NCBI GenBank assembly: GCA_945897475.1
Contig: CAMDFL010000018.1
Coordinates: 1 to 41,019, forward strand
Source of the DNA: Bordetella parapertussis
GTDB taxonomy: Bacteria; Pseudomonadota; Gammaproteobacteria; Burkholderiales; SG8-39
Reading direction: 5' to 3'
DNA: 41,019 nucleotides
The notes below the pieces were generated by a model. The model was not told the DNA's origin and did not search any database. It saw nothing but the letters and a program-made list of their open reading frames with translations. Shown in pieces: positions 33,456 to 41,019 of this stretch (the first letter of the stretch is position 1; each line of letters opens with the position of its first letter). A program made the translations under genes and the position numbers.

Positions 33456-34445
33456 ATGACAATTCAAACCAAAATACTGCCAGGCGCGCACCCGTTAGCA
33501 GCGGCTATCGCCATCGCCGGCCTGCTTGGCGCACACACCACGCATGCCCAGTACCCGAGCAAACCAATCCGTTTCATCGTCGCAAGCCAGCCCGGCGGGA
33601 TCGCGGACCTGACGCCGCGCCTGCTCGCCCCGCGCCTGCAGGAGGCACTGGGCCAAACCATCGTGATCGAGAACCGGCCCGGTGGAGGAATAGTCGCGGC
33701 CGGTGAGACGGTGGCCAAAGCGCTTCCCGACGGCTATACCCTGCTCTCGGCCACGCCGCAGGTGGCGATCGTACAGTCGATGGTCAAAGACCTTTCCTTC
33801 GATCCGCGCCGCGACCTCGCCCCGGTTTCGCTTATCGGCGTGATTCCCAATGTGCTGCTGGTTGCGCCAGACAGGCAGCAGAAAACGATCACGGAGCTGG
33901 TCGCGTTCGCGCGCGCCAATCCGGGCAAGCTCAACTATTCATCGACCGGTGCGGGTACCGCAGTGCACCTCTCGGCCGAACTGTTTCGCTACTACGCGGA
34001 TATCAATATCGTGCACGTGCCCTTCAAGGGAGCGGCTGCGGCGATGACCGCTCTAATGGCCGGGACCGTGGACATTACGGTGGATACGCTCTCCTCATCC
34101 ATTTCGCACATCCGTTCCGGCAAAATCCGGCCGCTCGCCATTTTCAGCGCGCAGCGCGCGGCGGCCATTGCCGAGGTGCCCACCATGATCGAGTCGGGCT
34201 ACAAGGACCTCGAGATGAACGCCTGGGCGGGCGTGGTAACCACGGCGAAAACGCCGCCGGAAATCATCGCCCGGCTGGAGGCCGAAATCAGAAAGGCACT
34301 CGAGCATAAGCCCACCGCCGCGTCCTACGACAAGGTCGGGCTCAACCTGCGCCACCTCGGCGCGAACGAGTTTGGACGATTCTGGGATGCCGAAATCGGG
34401 CGCTTCGCGCTTGCCATCAAGGTCTCCGGCGCGGTCAAGGACTAG
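33456..34445 (+). CDS. Bug-family tripartite tricarboxylate transporter receptor
   Basis: Bug receptor, 329 residues from the ATG at 33456, chosen because the signal peptide (MTIQTKILPGAHPLAAAIAI, cleaved after HAQ near residue 32) begins there. Fold markers are YPSKPIRFIVASQPGGIADL, IENRPGGGIVAAGE, PDGYTLLSATP, HVPFKGAAAAMTALMAGTV and IAEVPTMIESGYKD. The frame is open to 33273, and an ATG at 33279 has an AGGTG site, which would add about 59 hydrophilic residues before the signal peptide; that would be abnormal for an exported protein, yet the leader lies on the predicted transcript. It converges with the ABC-F gene. Confidence 0.92.
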   Translation: MTIQTKILPGAHPLAAAIAIAGLLGAHTTHAQYPSKPIRFIVASQPGGIADLTPRLLAPRLQEALGQTIVIENRPGGGIVAAGETVAKALPDGYTLLSATPQVAIVQSMVKDLSFDPRRDLAPVSLIGVIPNVLLVAPDRQQKTITELVAFARANPGKLNYSSTGAGTAVHLSAELFRYYADINIVHVPFKGAAAAMTALMAGTVDITVDTLSSSISHIRSGKIRPLAIFSAQRAAAIAEVPTMIESGYKDLEMNAWAGVVTTAKTPPEIIARLEAEIRKALEHKPTAASYDKVGLNLRHLGANEFGRFWDAEIGRFALAIKVSGAVKD

Positions 34446-34570
34446 GCACGCCCGCTACGGCAGGCGGATTCCAAGCAGCTTAGTTCGCCCGCAGCAGCGC
34501 TGCCAAAAAACCTTAAGTAAGCGCCATTCACTCTTAAGCAACTTAAATTGGCACGCTGCCCCGATTGCCC

Positions 34571-36358
34571 TCAAGCCGCCCGTTTCTGCTGCGCGCCGGA
34601 CTTCTTGGTATTTTTCGGCACGAGCGCCGCAGCGTTTTTTTGCGGCGCGCTTGCCGGTTCTGGCTTTTTCGGCGCCCCTGCGGCTTCGCGTTTTTGCGCC
34701 GCGCTCTCCGGCTCCCTACTTTGTTTGGCCTGATCCAGCAGGTAACGCTGGTAGTCCTCGAGGTCGCCATCGAAGGGCAGCACGCCGCCTCGGGTGACCA
34801 GCCAGAATTCGTCGCACACGGCACGCAGTAGCGCGCGGTCGTGGCTGACCAGCATCACGGTGCCTTCGAATTCGTTCAAGGCCACGCCCAGTGCCTCGCG
34901 GGTGGACAGATCCAAGTGGTTGGTCGGCTCATCGAGCAACAGCAGATTGGGACGCTGCCATACGATCATGCATAGCACCAGACGCGCTTTTTCTCCGCCA
35001 CTCATGGTGCCCACCGGCTGCTTGACCATGTCGCCGCTGAAATTGAATGTCCCAAGAAAGGTGCGCAGATCCTGCTCGCGGGCATTGATCCATCCGCCAC
35101 GATTGCTCGCCAACACTGTCTTGGCCAGGTCGATCATGTGCTGCATGGGCGTATCGCGCGGATTCAACACATCGAGTTCCTGCTGCGCGAAATAACCGAT
35201 GGTGAGGCCCTTACCTTCGGTGATTTCACCGCTGACGGGGGCGAGCGTTCGTGCAATGGTTTTCACCAGCGTCGATTTGCCTTGCCCGTTCGCGCCCAGG
35301 ATCCCGATTCGCTGCCCGGCATGCACCGAGCGGTTGATGTTGCGAACGATGATGGTGGGGGCGGTGCCCGCGGGCGCGTCCTCTGGCGCGGGATAGCCGA
35401 ACGATGCTTTCTGCATCGACAACATGGGATTAGGCAGGGTCAACGGCTCCTGGAATTCGAAAGTGAATTCCGCGTCGGCCAGCATCGGCGCGATACGCTC
35501 CATGCGCTCGAGCGCCTTGACACGGCTTTGCGCCTGTTTCGCCTTGCTGGCGGTGGCCTTGAAACGATCGATAAACTTTTGCAGATGCGCAATTTTGTCC
35601 TGCTGCTTGACCATGGTCGATTGCTGCAGTGCGATCTGGTCGGCGCGCATGGTCTCGAAAGCGCTGTAGTTGCCACCATATCGAATCAACTTCGCATTGT
35701 CGATATGCAGCGTGACCTCGATCACGGAGTCGAGAAATTCACGATCATGGCTGATAACGAGCATGGTTCCCGCATAGCGCTTCAACCATGCCTCCAGCCA
35801 GATCAAGGCATCCAGATCCAGGTGATTGGTCGGCTCATCGAGAAGCAATAAATCCGAGGGGCACATCAGCGCCCGCGCCAGTTGCAGGCGCATGCGCCAG
35901 CCACCGGAGAAACTATTCACTGGATTTTCCAGTTCCGCGACTGTGAATCCAAGGCCAAGAATCAAGGCCTGCGCCCGCGATGGGGCATCGTGCTCCCCGG
36001 CATCGGAGAGCGCCATATACGCATGGGCCATACGCATGCCGTCATCGCTGGACTCAGACGCGCGCACTTCCTCTCGCGCCGCCATCAGGCGAGTATCGCC
36101 CTCCAGGACGAAATCGGTCGCGCTCTGCTCAGTTTCAGGCATATCCTGCGCGACCTGCGCCATCTGCCATTGACCAGGCACAGTGCAATCGCCAGCGTCT
36201 TCATGCAGAGTGCCGTTAAGCAATGCAAACAACGTGGATTTCCCGGTGCCATTTCGCCCGACCAAACCCACTTTCTCGCCGGGATTGATACTGACCGAGG
36301 TGTTGTCCAGAAGCACCTTGACGCCACGGCGCAATGTCACATTTTTTAGAATAATCAT
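34571..36358 (-). CDS. ABC-F family ATPase (YheS/Uup-like)
   Basis: Soluble ABC-F protein with two ATPase cassettes and no membrane domain; family members act on ribosomes as translation factors or antibiotic-protection proteins. The product has 595 residues. Cassette 1: Walker A GRNGTGKS (34-41), signature FSGGWRMRL, Walker B LLLLDEPTNHLDL. A charged linker (about 235-300: KQQDKIAHLQKFIDRFKATA) matches the tRNA-interacting motif position. Cassette 2: GANGQGKS, signature MSGGEKARL, and again LLLLDEPTNHLDL. The C-terminal 60 residues are an Ala/Lys/Pro-rich tail (REAAGAPKKPEPASAPQK) as in YheS-like members, probably binding nucleic acid. Confidence 0.93.
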   Translation of the reverse strand: MIILKNVTLRRGVKVLLDNTSVSINPGEKVGLVGRNGTGKSTLFALLNGTLHEDAGDCTVPGQWQMAQVAQDMPETEQSATDFVLEGDTRLMAAREEVRASESSDDGMRMAHAYMALSDAGEHDAPSRAQALILGLGFTVAELENPVNSFSGGWRMRLQLARALMCPSDLLLLDEPTNHLDLDALIWLEAWLKRYAGTMLVISHDREFLDSVIEVTLHIDNAKLIRYGGNYSAFETMRADQIALQQSTMVKQQDKIAHLQKFIDRFKATASKAKQAQSRVKALERMERIAPMLADAEFTFEFQEPLTLPNPMLSMQKASFGYPAPEDAPAGTAPTIIVRNINRSVHAGQRIGILGANGQGKSTLVKTIARTLAPVSGEITEGKGLTIGYFAQQELDVLNPRDTPMQHMIDLAKTVLASNRGGWINAREQDLRTFLGTFNFSGDMVKQPVGTMSGGEKARLVLCMIVWQRPNLLLLDEPTNHLDLSTREALGVALNEFEGTVMLVSHDRALLRAVCDEFWLVTRGGVLPFDGDLEDYQRYLLDQAKQSREPESAAQKREAAGAPKKPEPASAPQKNAAALVPKNTKKSGAQQKRAA

Positions 36359-36439
36359 GGTGCAAGCCTTATGGGCATTTTTGAGCCGTCGCCGGGGTCG
36401 CGCATGATAGCGAAAGAAGGCTACAGAACCAAGATTGAT

Positions 36440-36510
36440 TGCGTGAAATATGAGTGGAAATGTGTGAAAACGGGGTGAAATATGGATGAAAAATGGATGA
36501 AAGCTTTCAT
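36440..36510. repeat. Degenerate short repeats upstream of the ABC-F gene
   Basis: About six imperfect copies of a GTGAAATATG / GGATGAAAA-like 10 to 12-base motif follow each other, AT-rich against the local background. They lie 80 to 150 bases before the ABC-F start in a 323-base divergent gap. The rest of the gap shows no clear gene. Confidence 0.35.
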
Positions 36511-36681
36511 AAATGAATAGGTGGCGATTTTGCGTCCAGCCCCTGACATTGCCGGCTTAGGCGCAAGCCTCGAACAGGTTCAACAATTCATGGCCCCGGG
36601 TCTCGGTTTGCGCAATCTGTGCATAATCGCCAAAGATCAACGGCACACGCCGTAGGGACTAGAGAGCAACTGGAGACCACC

Positions 36682-37695
36682 ATGAAACGCTTAATCGCAT
36701 TTGCCGCCGCCGCAATACTCGGGGCCTGTTTGTCAATGGCGCCAACATCGACCGCGCCGGAAACTTTTTCATTCGCTGTCATCGGCGATCTGGGCTATAC
36801 CGTTGCCCAGGAGCCCATGGTGGACAATGTTATGGCCGATCTGAACGCGGCCTCGCCCTTGGAATGGGTAGTACACCTGGGCGATCTGGGTTCGCCCTTC
36901 GTGGGTTCGTGTCGGGATGAGTTTCAAGCGCGGCGCTTCGCGCAATTTGACGCCTCCGTCCATCCTTTCGTCTACACACCCGGCGACAACGACTGGACCG
37001 ATTGCCATGAGAAAAACGCGGGGGCGTTCGATCCGCTGGAGCGTCTGGCCTCGCTTCGCGCCCGGTTCTTTCAAGCAGAGGAAAGCCTGGGCAAGCGCCG
37101 CATGGCGCTCACCCGCCAGTCGGCCAATCTGGCGAGGGCAAAATTTCGCGAAAACGTGCGCTGGAGTCGCGGTGGGGTCACCTTCATCACGCTTCATGTG
37201 GTGGGCAGCAATAACGGCCGCGGCATCAGCGCCGCGGGCGACGCCGAATTTCGCGAGCGCACTGATGCCAATCTCGAGTGGATGCGGCAGGGCTTCGCGC
37301 ATGCACGCGCCTCAGAGAGCCGCGCGCTGATGATCCTGCAACAAGGCAACATCTTTCCGGGCATCACGCCGTTTCCGGCGGCCGCAAGCGCGCCCACCAA
37401 CGGCTTCGACGAAATGCGCACGGCCTTGGAAGAAGAGACGATTCGATTCGCCAAACCGGTGATGCTTGTGCATGGCGACAGCCATTTTTTTCGCATCGAC
37501 AAGCCGCTGGGGTATCGTGCCGCCAAGGCGCCGGGCGCGGCCAAGGCAGTGATCCAGCCCTCGACCGAGAACTTCACTCGCGTCGAAGGCTTCGGCCAGC
37601 CCAATCACCATTGGCTGCGCATCACGGTGGATGACAGCGAGGGAGTATTTACGGTACGGCAGCGGATAGTTCCGGAGAATATCCAGAAGCGTTGA
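36682..37695 (+). CDS. Metallophosphoesterase-like lipoprotein
   Basis: Calcineurin-like phosphoesterase, 337 residues from the ATG at 36682. The N terminus is a lipoprotein signal: hydrophobic LIAFAAAAILGAC with the lipidated Cys16 in a good lipobox, so it should be membrane-anchored in the envelope. Metal-site motifs in order: GDLG (35-38), HLGDLG (65-70), PGDNDW (100-105) where most members have GNHD, and HGDSHFF (264-270) for the usual GHxH. Substitution of GNHD by GDND is known among phosphoesterase relatives and does not by itself imply loss of activity. Substrate unknown. It is 60 bases upstream of the ChrB-like gene. Confidence 0.83.
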   Translation: MKRLIAFAAAAILGACLSMAPTSTAPETFSFAVIGDLGYTVAQEPMVDNVMADLNAASPLEWVVHLGDLGSPFVGSCRDEFQARRFAQFDASVHPFVYTPGDNDWTDCHEKNAGAFDPLERLASLRARFFQAEESLGKRRMALTRQSANLARAKFRENVRWSRGGVTFITLHVVGSNNGRGISAAGDAEFRERTDANLEWMRQGFAHARASESRALMILQQGNIFPGITPFPAAASAPTNGFDEMRTALEEETIRFAKPVMLVHGDSHFFRIDKPLGYRAAKAPGAAKAVIQPSTENFTRVEGFGQPNHHWLRITVDDSEGVFTVRQRIVPENIQKR

Positions 37696-37755
37696 GGGCA
37701 TCCGATCGCTTGGAATCGGCGAAGTATCCTGTCAATCAGTTAGAAAAGGACGTCT

Positions 37756-38295
37756 ATGAAATGGGTAACTAGAGATTTCGTGCATCTGGACCGCGTGGCC
37801 TGCCCGTGGCTGATCAAGCGCTTCATCGACGCGCACGCCGAATTCGTTTTCGTGCCATGGGGCGAGGAGGACAGGCGCCCGATTGACGCAATCCCATTCG
37901 CCATTCCGGGTGTCGAACTGGGGCCGCACGATGCAGAAGGCACGACCTTCACCAAGCTTGTGGCCAAGTACAAGATCGACGATCCCTCGATCACCGAAAT
38001 TGCCAAGGTGATTCATGCCGGTGTCGACTATGTGCTGCACGGCTATCGCCCCGGCGCGGAGGATCGATATGGGCAAATCGCGGTGGGGCTGCTGGCGGTA
38101 TCCGAAGGCGTTCTGCTGGTGAACGACACCGACAACGCCATCATCACCGCCAGTCTGCCAATCTACGATGCGCTGTACGCCAACTTTCGCGCGCATCAGT
38201 TGGCGCTCGCGCGCGGCGCCAGCATTCCGGACGCAGCAGGACGCGGGCCGACCTTGCCGACGCAGTTTCTTCGCGCCATCCTCAAGAGCAAATAG
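37756..38295 (+). CDS. ChrB-like chromate resistance domain protein
   Basis: The 179-residue protein corresponds to the C-terminal domain of ChrB, a family found in chromate-resistance operons: WVTRDFVHLDRVACPWLIKR then FIDAHAEFVFVP at the N terminus, followed by IDAIPFAIPGVELGPHDAEG and FTKLVAKYKIDDP. Free-standing versions are common and often not tied to chromate. No ChrA transporter is present nearby, so a chromate role is not supported here. A purine-rich AAAAGGA site precedes the ATG. Confidence 0.85.
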   Translation: MKWVTRDFVHLDRVACPWLIKRFIDAHAEFVFVPWGEEDRRPIDAIPFAIPGVELGPHDAEGTTFTKLVAKYKIDDPSITEIAKVIHAGVDYVLHGYRPGAEDRYGQIAVGLLAVSEGVLLVNDTDNAIITASLPIYDALYANFRAHQLALARGASIPDAAGRGPTLPTQFLRAILKSK

Positions 38296-38496
38296 CTGGA
38301 GATATTCAATTCACAATATTATCTGATGCGCGCGCGTGCCCTCGACCCCATCGGTGTAATGCGCCAGGCCCAGCGCGAGCGTGGTCTCGGCGAAATGACC
38401 GATGATTTCGGCGCGCCGTCCCTGCAACGCGAACTCCCGAGTTCTGGCACAGTTCAACATTCCCATTCGTCGACATGTATTGAAAGGGCTTATCCC

Positions 38497-39678
38497 ATGA
38501 TTCGCAGCACGGATCGTATTCTGACTACCCATGCCGGCGCCCTGCCGCGTAGCAAGGAACTCACCGAGCTTATTCGCAAGCGCGCCGCCCGCCAGCCGGT
38601 GGACGATGCCAAGATCGAGGAATTGCTCGACCGGGAAGTAAGGCAAGTATTGCGATTGCAGGCCGAGCATGGCGTGGATAGCGTGAGCGACGGCGAATTC
38701 AGCAAGGCCAATTTCACCCATTACGCGGCCGAACGCATCGGCGGTATTGAACTGCGCGAATACGAGCACGGCCAGGGACCCGAACCCTTGAGCATCGTGG
38801 CGCGCGACGACACCAAATTCTCGGACTACTTCGCGGCGGGCTTTGGCGGCTTCGCCAGTGGCGGCAAGGAAGCGGCACGCCAGAAAATACGCCAGCGATT
38901 TTGCACCGCCGACCTCAAATACATCGGCCATGACACCGTGGGCCGCGATATCAAACGATTGAAGTCCGCGCTGGGCGACGTAACAGCCGCGGAAGCCTTC
39001 CTCCCCTCGGTTACTCCCGGCGTGATCGAACACTGGTTGTTCGACGAGCACTACGGTTCAGCGGAAAAATTTTTATTCGCCATTGCCGATGTGCTGCGCG
39101 AGGAATATCTGGCCATCGTCAATGGTGGCTTCCTGCTGCAATTGGATGACCCCGACGTTGCCGACGCCTGGCAGATGTACCCTGAAATGTCAGTCACACA
39201 GTACCGCGAGTATGCCGAGCTGCGTGTCGCGGCCTTGAACCACGCGCTTCGCGGTATCGATCGTGAAAAAATTCGCCTGCACGTATGCTGGGGCAGCTTC
39301 CACGGACCGCATGAATTCGACCTGCCCTTGAAGGATTTTGTCGATATTCTTTTCCAGGTCGAGGCATCAAGCTTTTCCATCGAAGCCTCCAACCCCAGGC
39401 ACGAGCACGAATGGAATGTTTTCGAGAAATTCAAGCTGCCCGCGGGCGCCACGCTCATCCCCGGCGTAGTCGGGCATTGCACCAATTTCATCGAGCATCC
39501 AGAATTAATCGCCCAACGTCTGCTGCGCTACGCGAAGCTGGTGGGAAAAGAAAACCTCATTGCCGGCACCGATTGCGGCCTGGGGCATCGCACCGCCACG
39601 GCTTCGGTATGCTGGGCGAAATTGAATGCCATGGCACTGGGCGCGAAAATTGCGTCAAAGGATCTGTGGGGGAAATAA
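38497..39678 (+). CDS. Cobalamin-independent methionine synthase-like protein (MetE C-terminal family)
   Basis: Stand-alone zinc methyltransferase-type barrel related to the C-terminal half of MetE, 393 residues. The start is placed at MIRSTDRILTTHAGALPRS, which matches the family N terminus and has an AAGGG site; the frame is open 57 codons further back without recognisable content. Zinc ligands are all visible: His262 and Cys264 (HVCWGS), Glu296 (SIEASN) and Cys360 (TDCGLG). It lacks the N-terminal folate-binding half of MetE, so it may use another methyl donor or act on another thiol. A paralogue follows 128 bases downstream. Confidence 0.88.
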   Translation: MIRSTDRILTTHAGALPRSKELTELIRKRAARQPVDDAKIEELLDREVRQVLRLQAEHGVDSVSDGEFSKANFTHYAAERIGGIELREYEHGQGPEPLSIVARDDTKFSDYFAAGFGGFASGGKEAARQKIRQRFCTADLKYIGHDTVGRDIKRLKSALGDVTAAEAFLPSVTPGVIEHWLFDEHYGSAEKFLFAIADVLREEYLAIVNGGFLLQLDDPDVADAWQMYPEMSVTQYREYAELRVAALNHALRGIDREKIRLHVCWGSFHGPHEFDLPLKDFVDILFQVEASSFSIEASNPRHEHEWNVFEKFKLPAGATLIPGVVGHCTNFIEHPELIAQRLLRYAKLVGKENLIAGTDCGLGHRTATASVCWAKLNAMALGAKIASKDLWGK

Positions 39679-39806
39679 GCGAGATCCATGTAGATGAAAC
39701 ATCAGAGGGCGCCTGAATCAGCGCGCTCAAATCCCTTGATGCCGATGTAAAATTGCCCACTGCATGGCCTTCAATATCGATCAATCCCACATCCCTTTGG
39801 AACCTC

Positions 39807-40940
39807 ATGTCTGATAAAAAAATGCCGTTTCGTGCCGACCAGGTCGGCAGTCTGCTTCGTCCCGCCGAACTCATGGCCGCGCGCGCTAAAAAAGCCAAAG
39901 GGGAAATCACCCCTGCGCAATTGCGCCAGGTCGAAGACCACCATATCGAGATCGCCGTCAAAAAGCAGGAAGAGGCCGGCATACAAGCGATCACCGACGG
40001 CGATTTCCGCCGCAACTCATGGTCGGGGGATTTTCTGACCTCGATCGGCGGGGTCATCCAGGAACCACCGGCCACCGGCCACCAGCAGCAGGAAGTCACC
40101 CCCGTCGGCGGCGTAGTCAAGAACTGGCAACCTCCCACGCCAAAGACTGTGGGCAAGCTGCAATGGCCCAAGGGCGGCATTCAACACAAGGATTTCGATT
40201 TCCTCAAGGACGCCACCATGCGCACCCCCAAGGTGATGGTGCCCTCGCCTAGCATGCTGCATTTTCGCGGCGGCCGCGGCGGCGTGGATGCAAGTATTTA
40301 TCCGGACATGGAAACCTTTTTCGCCGATCTCACCGCGGTGTGGCGCAATGAAATCATGGATCTGGCGGCGATCGGCTGCCGTTATCTGCAACTGGATGAC
40401 ACCAACCTGGCCTATCTTTGCGACCCGCAACTGCGTGAGCGCGTGAAGAGTCTGGGCGAAGATCCCGACAAATTGCCGCACCTGTACGCACGCTTCATCA
40501 ACGACGCCATCCGTGATCGCCCCGCCGACATGGCGATCACCGTACACATGTGCCGCGGAAACTCTCTCTCGCGCGGCCATGCACAAGGCGGCTACGAGCC
40601 GGTGGCCGAGGCGATGTTCAATGAATTGAAGATCGACGGCTTTTTCCTTGAATACGACGACGCGCGCTCGGGTGATTTCAGCCCACTTCGCTTCGTACCC
40701 AAGGGCAAGCGCATCGTTCTTGGCATCATCACCTCGAAGTTCGGCGAGCTGGAGAAGAAGGACGACTTGAAGCGCCGTCTGGATGAAGCCGCGAAATTCA
40801 TGCCCCTGGACCAGATGTGCATCAGCGCGCAGTGCGGCTTTGCCAGCCACACCGGCGGAAATATCCTCACCGAGGACCAGCAGTACGCAAAGTTGCGCCT
40901 GGCGGTGGAAGTAGCGCAGGATGTCTGGGGTAGCAACTAA
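39807..40940 (+). CDS. Cobalamin-independent methionine synthase-like protein (MetE C-terminal family), paralogue 2
   Basis: Second MetE-type zinc barrel, 377 residues, starting MSDKKMPFRADQVGSLLRPA. Zinc ligands are His247 and Cys249 (VHMCRGN), Glu282 (FLEYDD) and Cys343 (SAQCGFAS). QVGSLLRP and DGDFRRNSWSGDF are characteristic of the YxjG-like group, distinct from the THAGALPRS-type neighbour, so the two are old paralogues rather than a recent duplication. Both probably belong to one transcript and may methylate related thiols; the actual acceptor is unknown. Confidence 0.9.
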   Translation: MSDKKMPFRADQVGSLLRPAELMAARAKKAKGEITPAQLRQVEDHHIEIAVKKQEEAGIQAITDGDFRRNSWSGDFLTSIGGVIQEPPATGHQQQEVTPVGGVVKNWQPPTPKTVGKLQWPKGGIQHKDFDFLKDATMRTPKVMVPSPSMLHFRGGRGGVDASIYPDMETFFADLTAVWRNEIMDLAAIGCRYLQLDDTNLAYLCDPQLRERVKSLGEDPDKLPHLYARFINDAIRDRPADMAITVHMCRGNSLSRGHAQGGYEPVAEAMFNELKIDGFFLEYDDARSGDFSPLRFVPKGKRIVLGIITSKFGELEKKDDLKRRLDEAAKFMPLDQMCISAQCGFASHTGGNILTEDQQYAKLRLAVEVAQDVWGSN

Positions 40941-40967
40941 GGCGTTCGCCCTCCAGACAATTTTTCT

Positions 40968-41019
40968 CTTTTAGGTTGCTTATGCTCTTTTAGGTTGCTT
41001 ATGCTCTTTTAGGTTGCTT
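40968..41019. repeat. 19-bp tandem repeat at the window edge
   Basis: CTTTTAGGTTGCTTATGCT occurs exactly at 40968-40986 and 40987-41005, and the third copy (41006-41019) is cut by the window end. It starts 27 bases after the stop of the MetE-like gene. Seventeen bases of the unit recur in reverse orientation upstream of iscX (6878-6894). Confidence 0.9.

Noticed and set aside
34446..34570. Terminator in the convergent gap after the fourth Bug gene
   Set aside because: GCAGCGCTGC is a short palindrome next to a run of A, but no usable stem-loop with T-run is formed on the plus strand.
36557..36660. Minus-strand frame ending LIFGDYAQIAQTETRG and HELLNLFEACA, resembling a protein tail
   Set aside because: It looks protein-like but I could not assign a family, and it is too short to separate from chance.
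38311..38460. Minus-strand frame ending LALGLAHYTDGVEGTRAHQI between the ChrB-like and MetE-like genes
   Set aside because: No start, ribosome site or family could be recognised; the 201-base gap is left without a gene.

Overview
The window looks like a chromosomal segment of a Gram-negative betaproteobacterium with moderately high GC, probably Burkholderiales or a relative. The reasons are the housekeeping order ispF-ispD/mfd and iscX-fdx-hscA-hscB-iscA-iscU-iscS-iscR-cysE-trmJ/suhB, plus four intact and at least two decayed Bug-type (tripartite tricarboxylate) solute receptors, a family strongly expanded in that group. The assignment rests on gene content only. No rRNA, tRNA or CRISPR array was seen.

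Layout. 1-2.9 kb: a Bug receptor, then thpR, ispF and ispD on the minus strand. 2.9-6.5 kb: mfd, divergent from ispD. 6.6-13.1 kb: the complete ISC iron-sulfur cluster operon on the minus strand, regulator iscR first, followed upstream by cysE and trmJ. 14.1-17 kb: suhB overlapping a TPR/O-GlcNAc-transferase-like gene. 17-20.6 kb: a peptide-type ABC importer (binding protein plus two permeases, no ATPase), ending at a truncated receiver domain. 21-25.7 kb: a DUF3500 protein, a group II intron remnant, a double-length dCTP deaminase and an unusual metallo-beta-lactamase/receiver-like/GAF fusion. 25.7-34.4 kb: accessory uptake and catabolism, with decayed and intact Bug receptors, a leaderless TAXI-type binding protein, an alpha/beta hydrolase-domain protein and a luciferase-like flavin oxidoreductase. 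34.6-41 kb: an ABC-F ATPase, a lipoprotein phosphoesterase, a ChrB-like protein and two MetE-type methyltransferase-like proteins.

How genes work together. iscS supplies sulfur to the IscU scaffold, HscA/HscB release the cluster, and IscA, Fdx and IscX assist; IscR senses cluster supply. CysE, next to the operon, makes O-acetylserine for the cysteine that IscS consumes. IspD and IspF belong to the MEP isoprenoid pathway, whose last enzymes IspG/IspH need Fe-S clusters. The accessory half is dominated by substrate receptors without their membrane partners, so it probably lends specificity to transporters encoded elsewhere.

The most striking unexplained structure is recurrent: at least ten gene boundaries carry short tandem repeats of two or three copies (9 to 40 bp units, sequence unrelated between loci). 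They sit on stop codons, in short intergenic gaps, on a translation-start region, or inside a signal peptide. Examples: 10498-10560, 16974-17032, 17071-17142, 18648-18692, 30721-30839 and 40968-41019.
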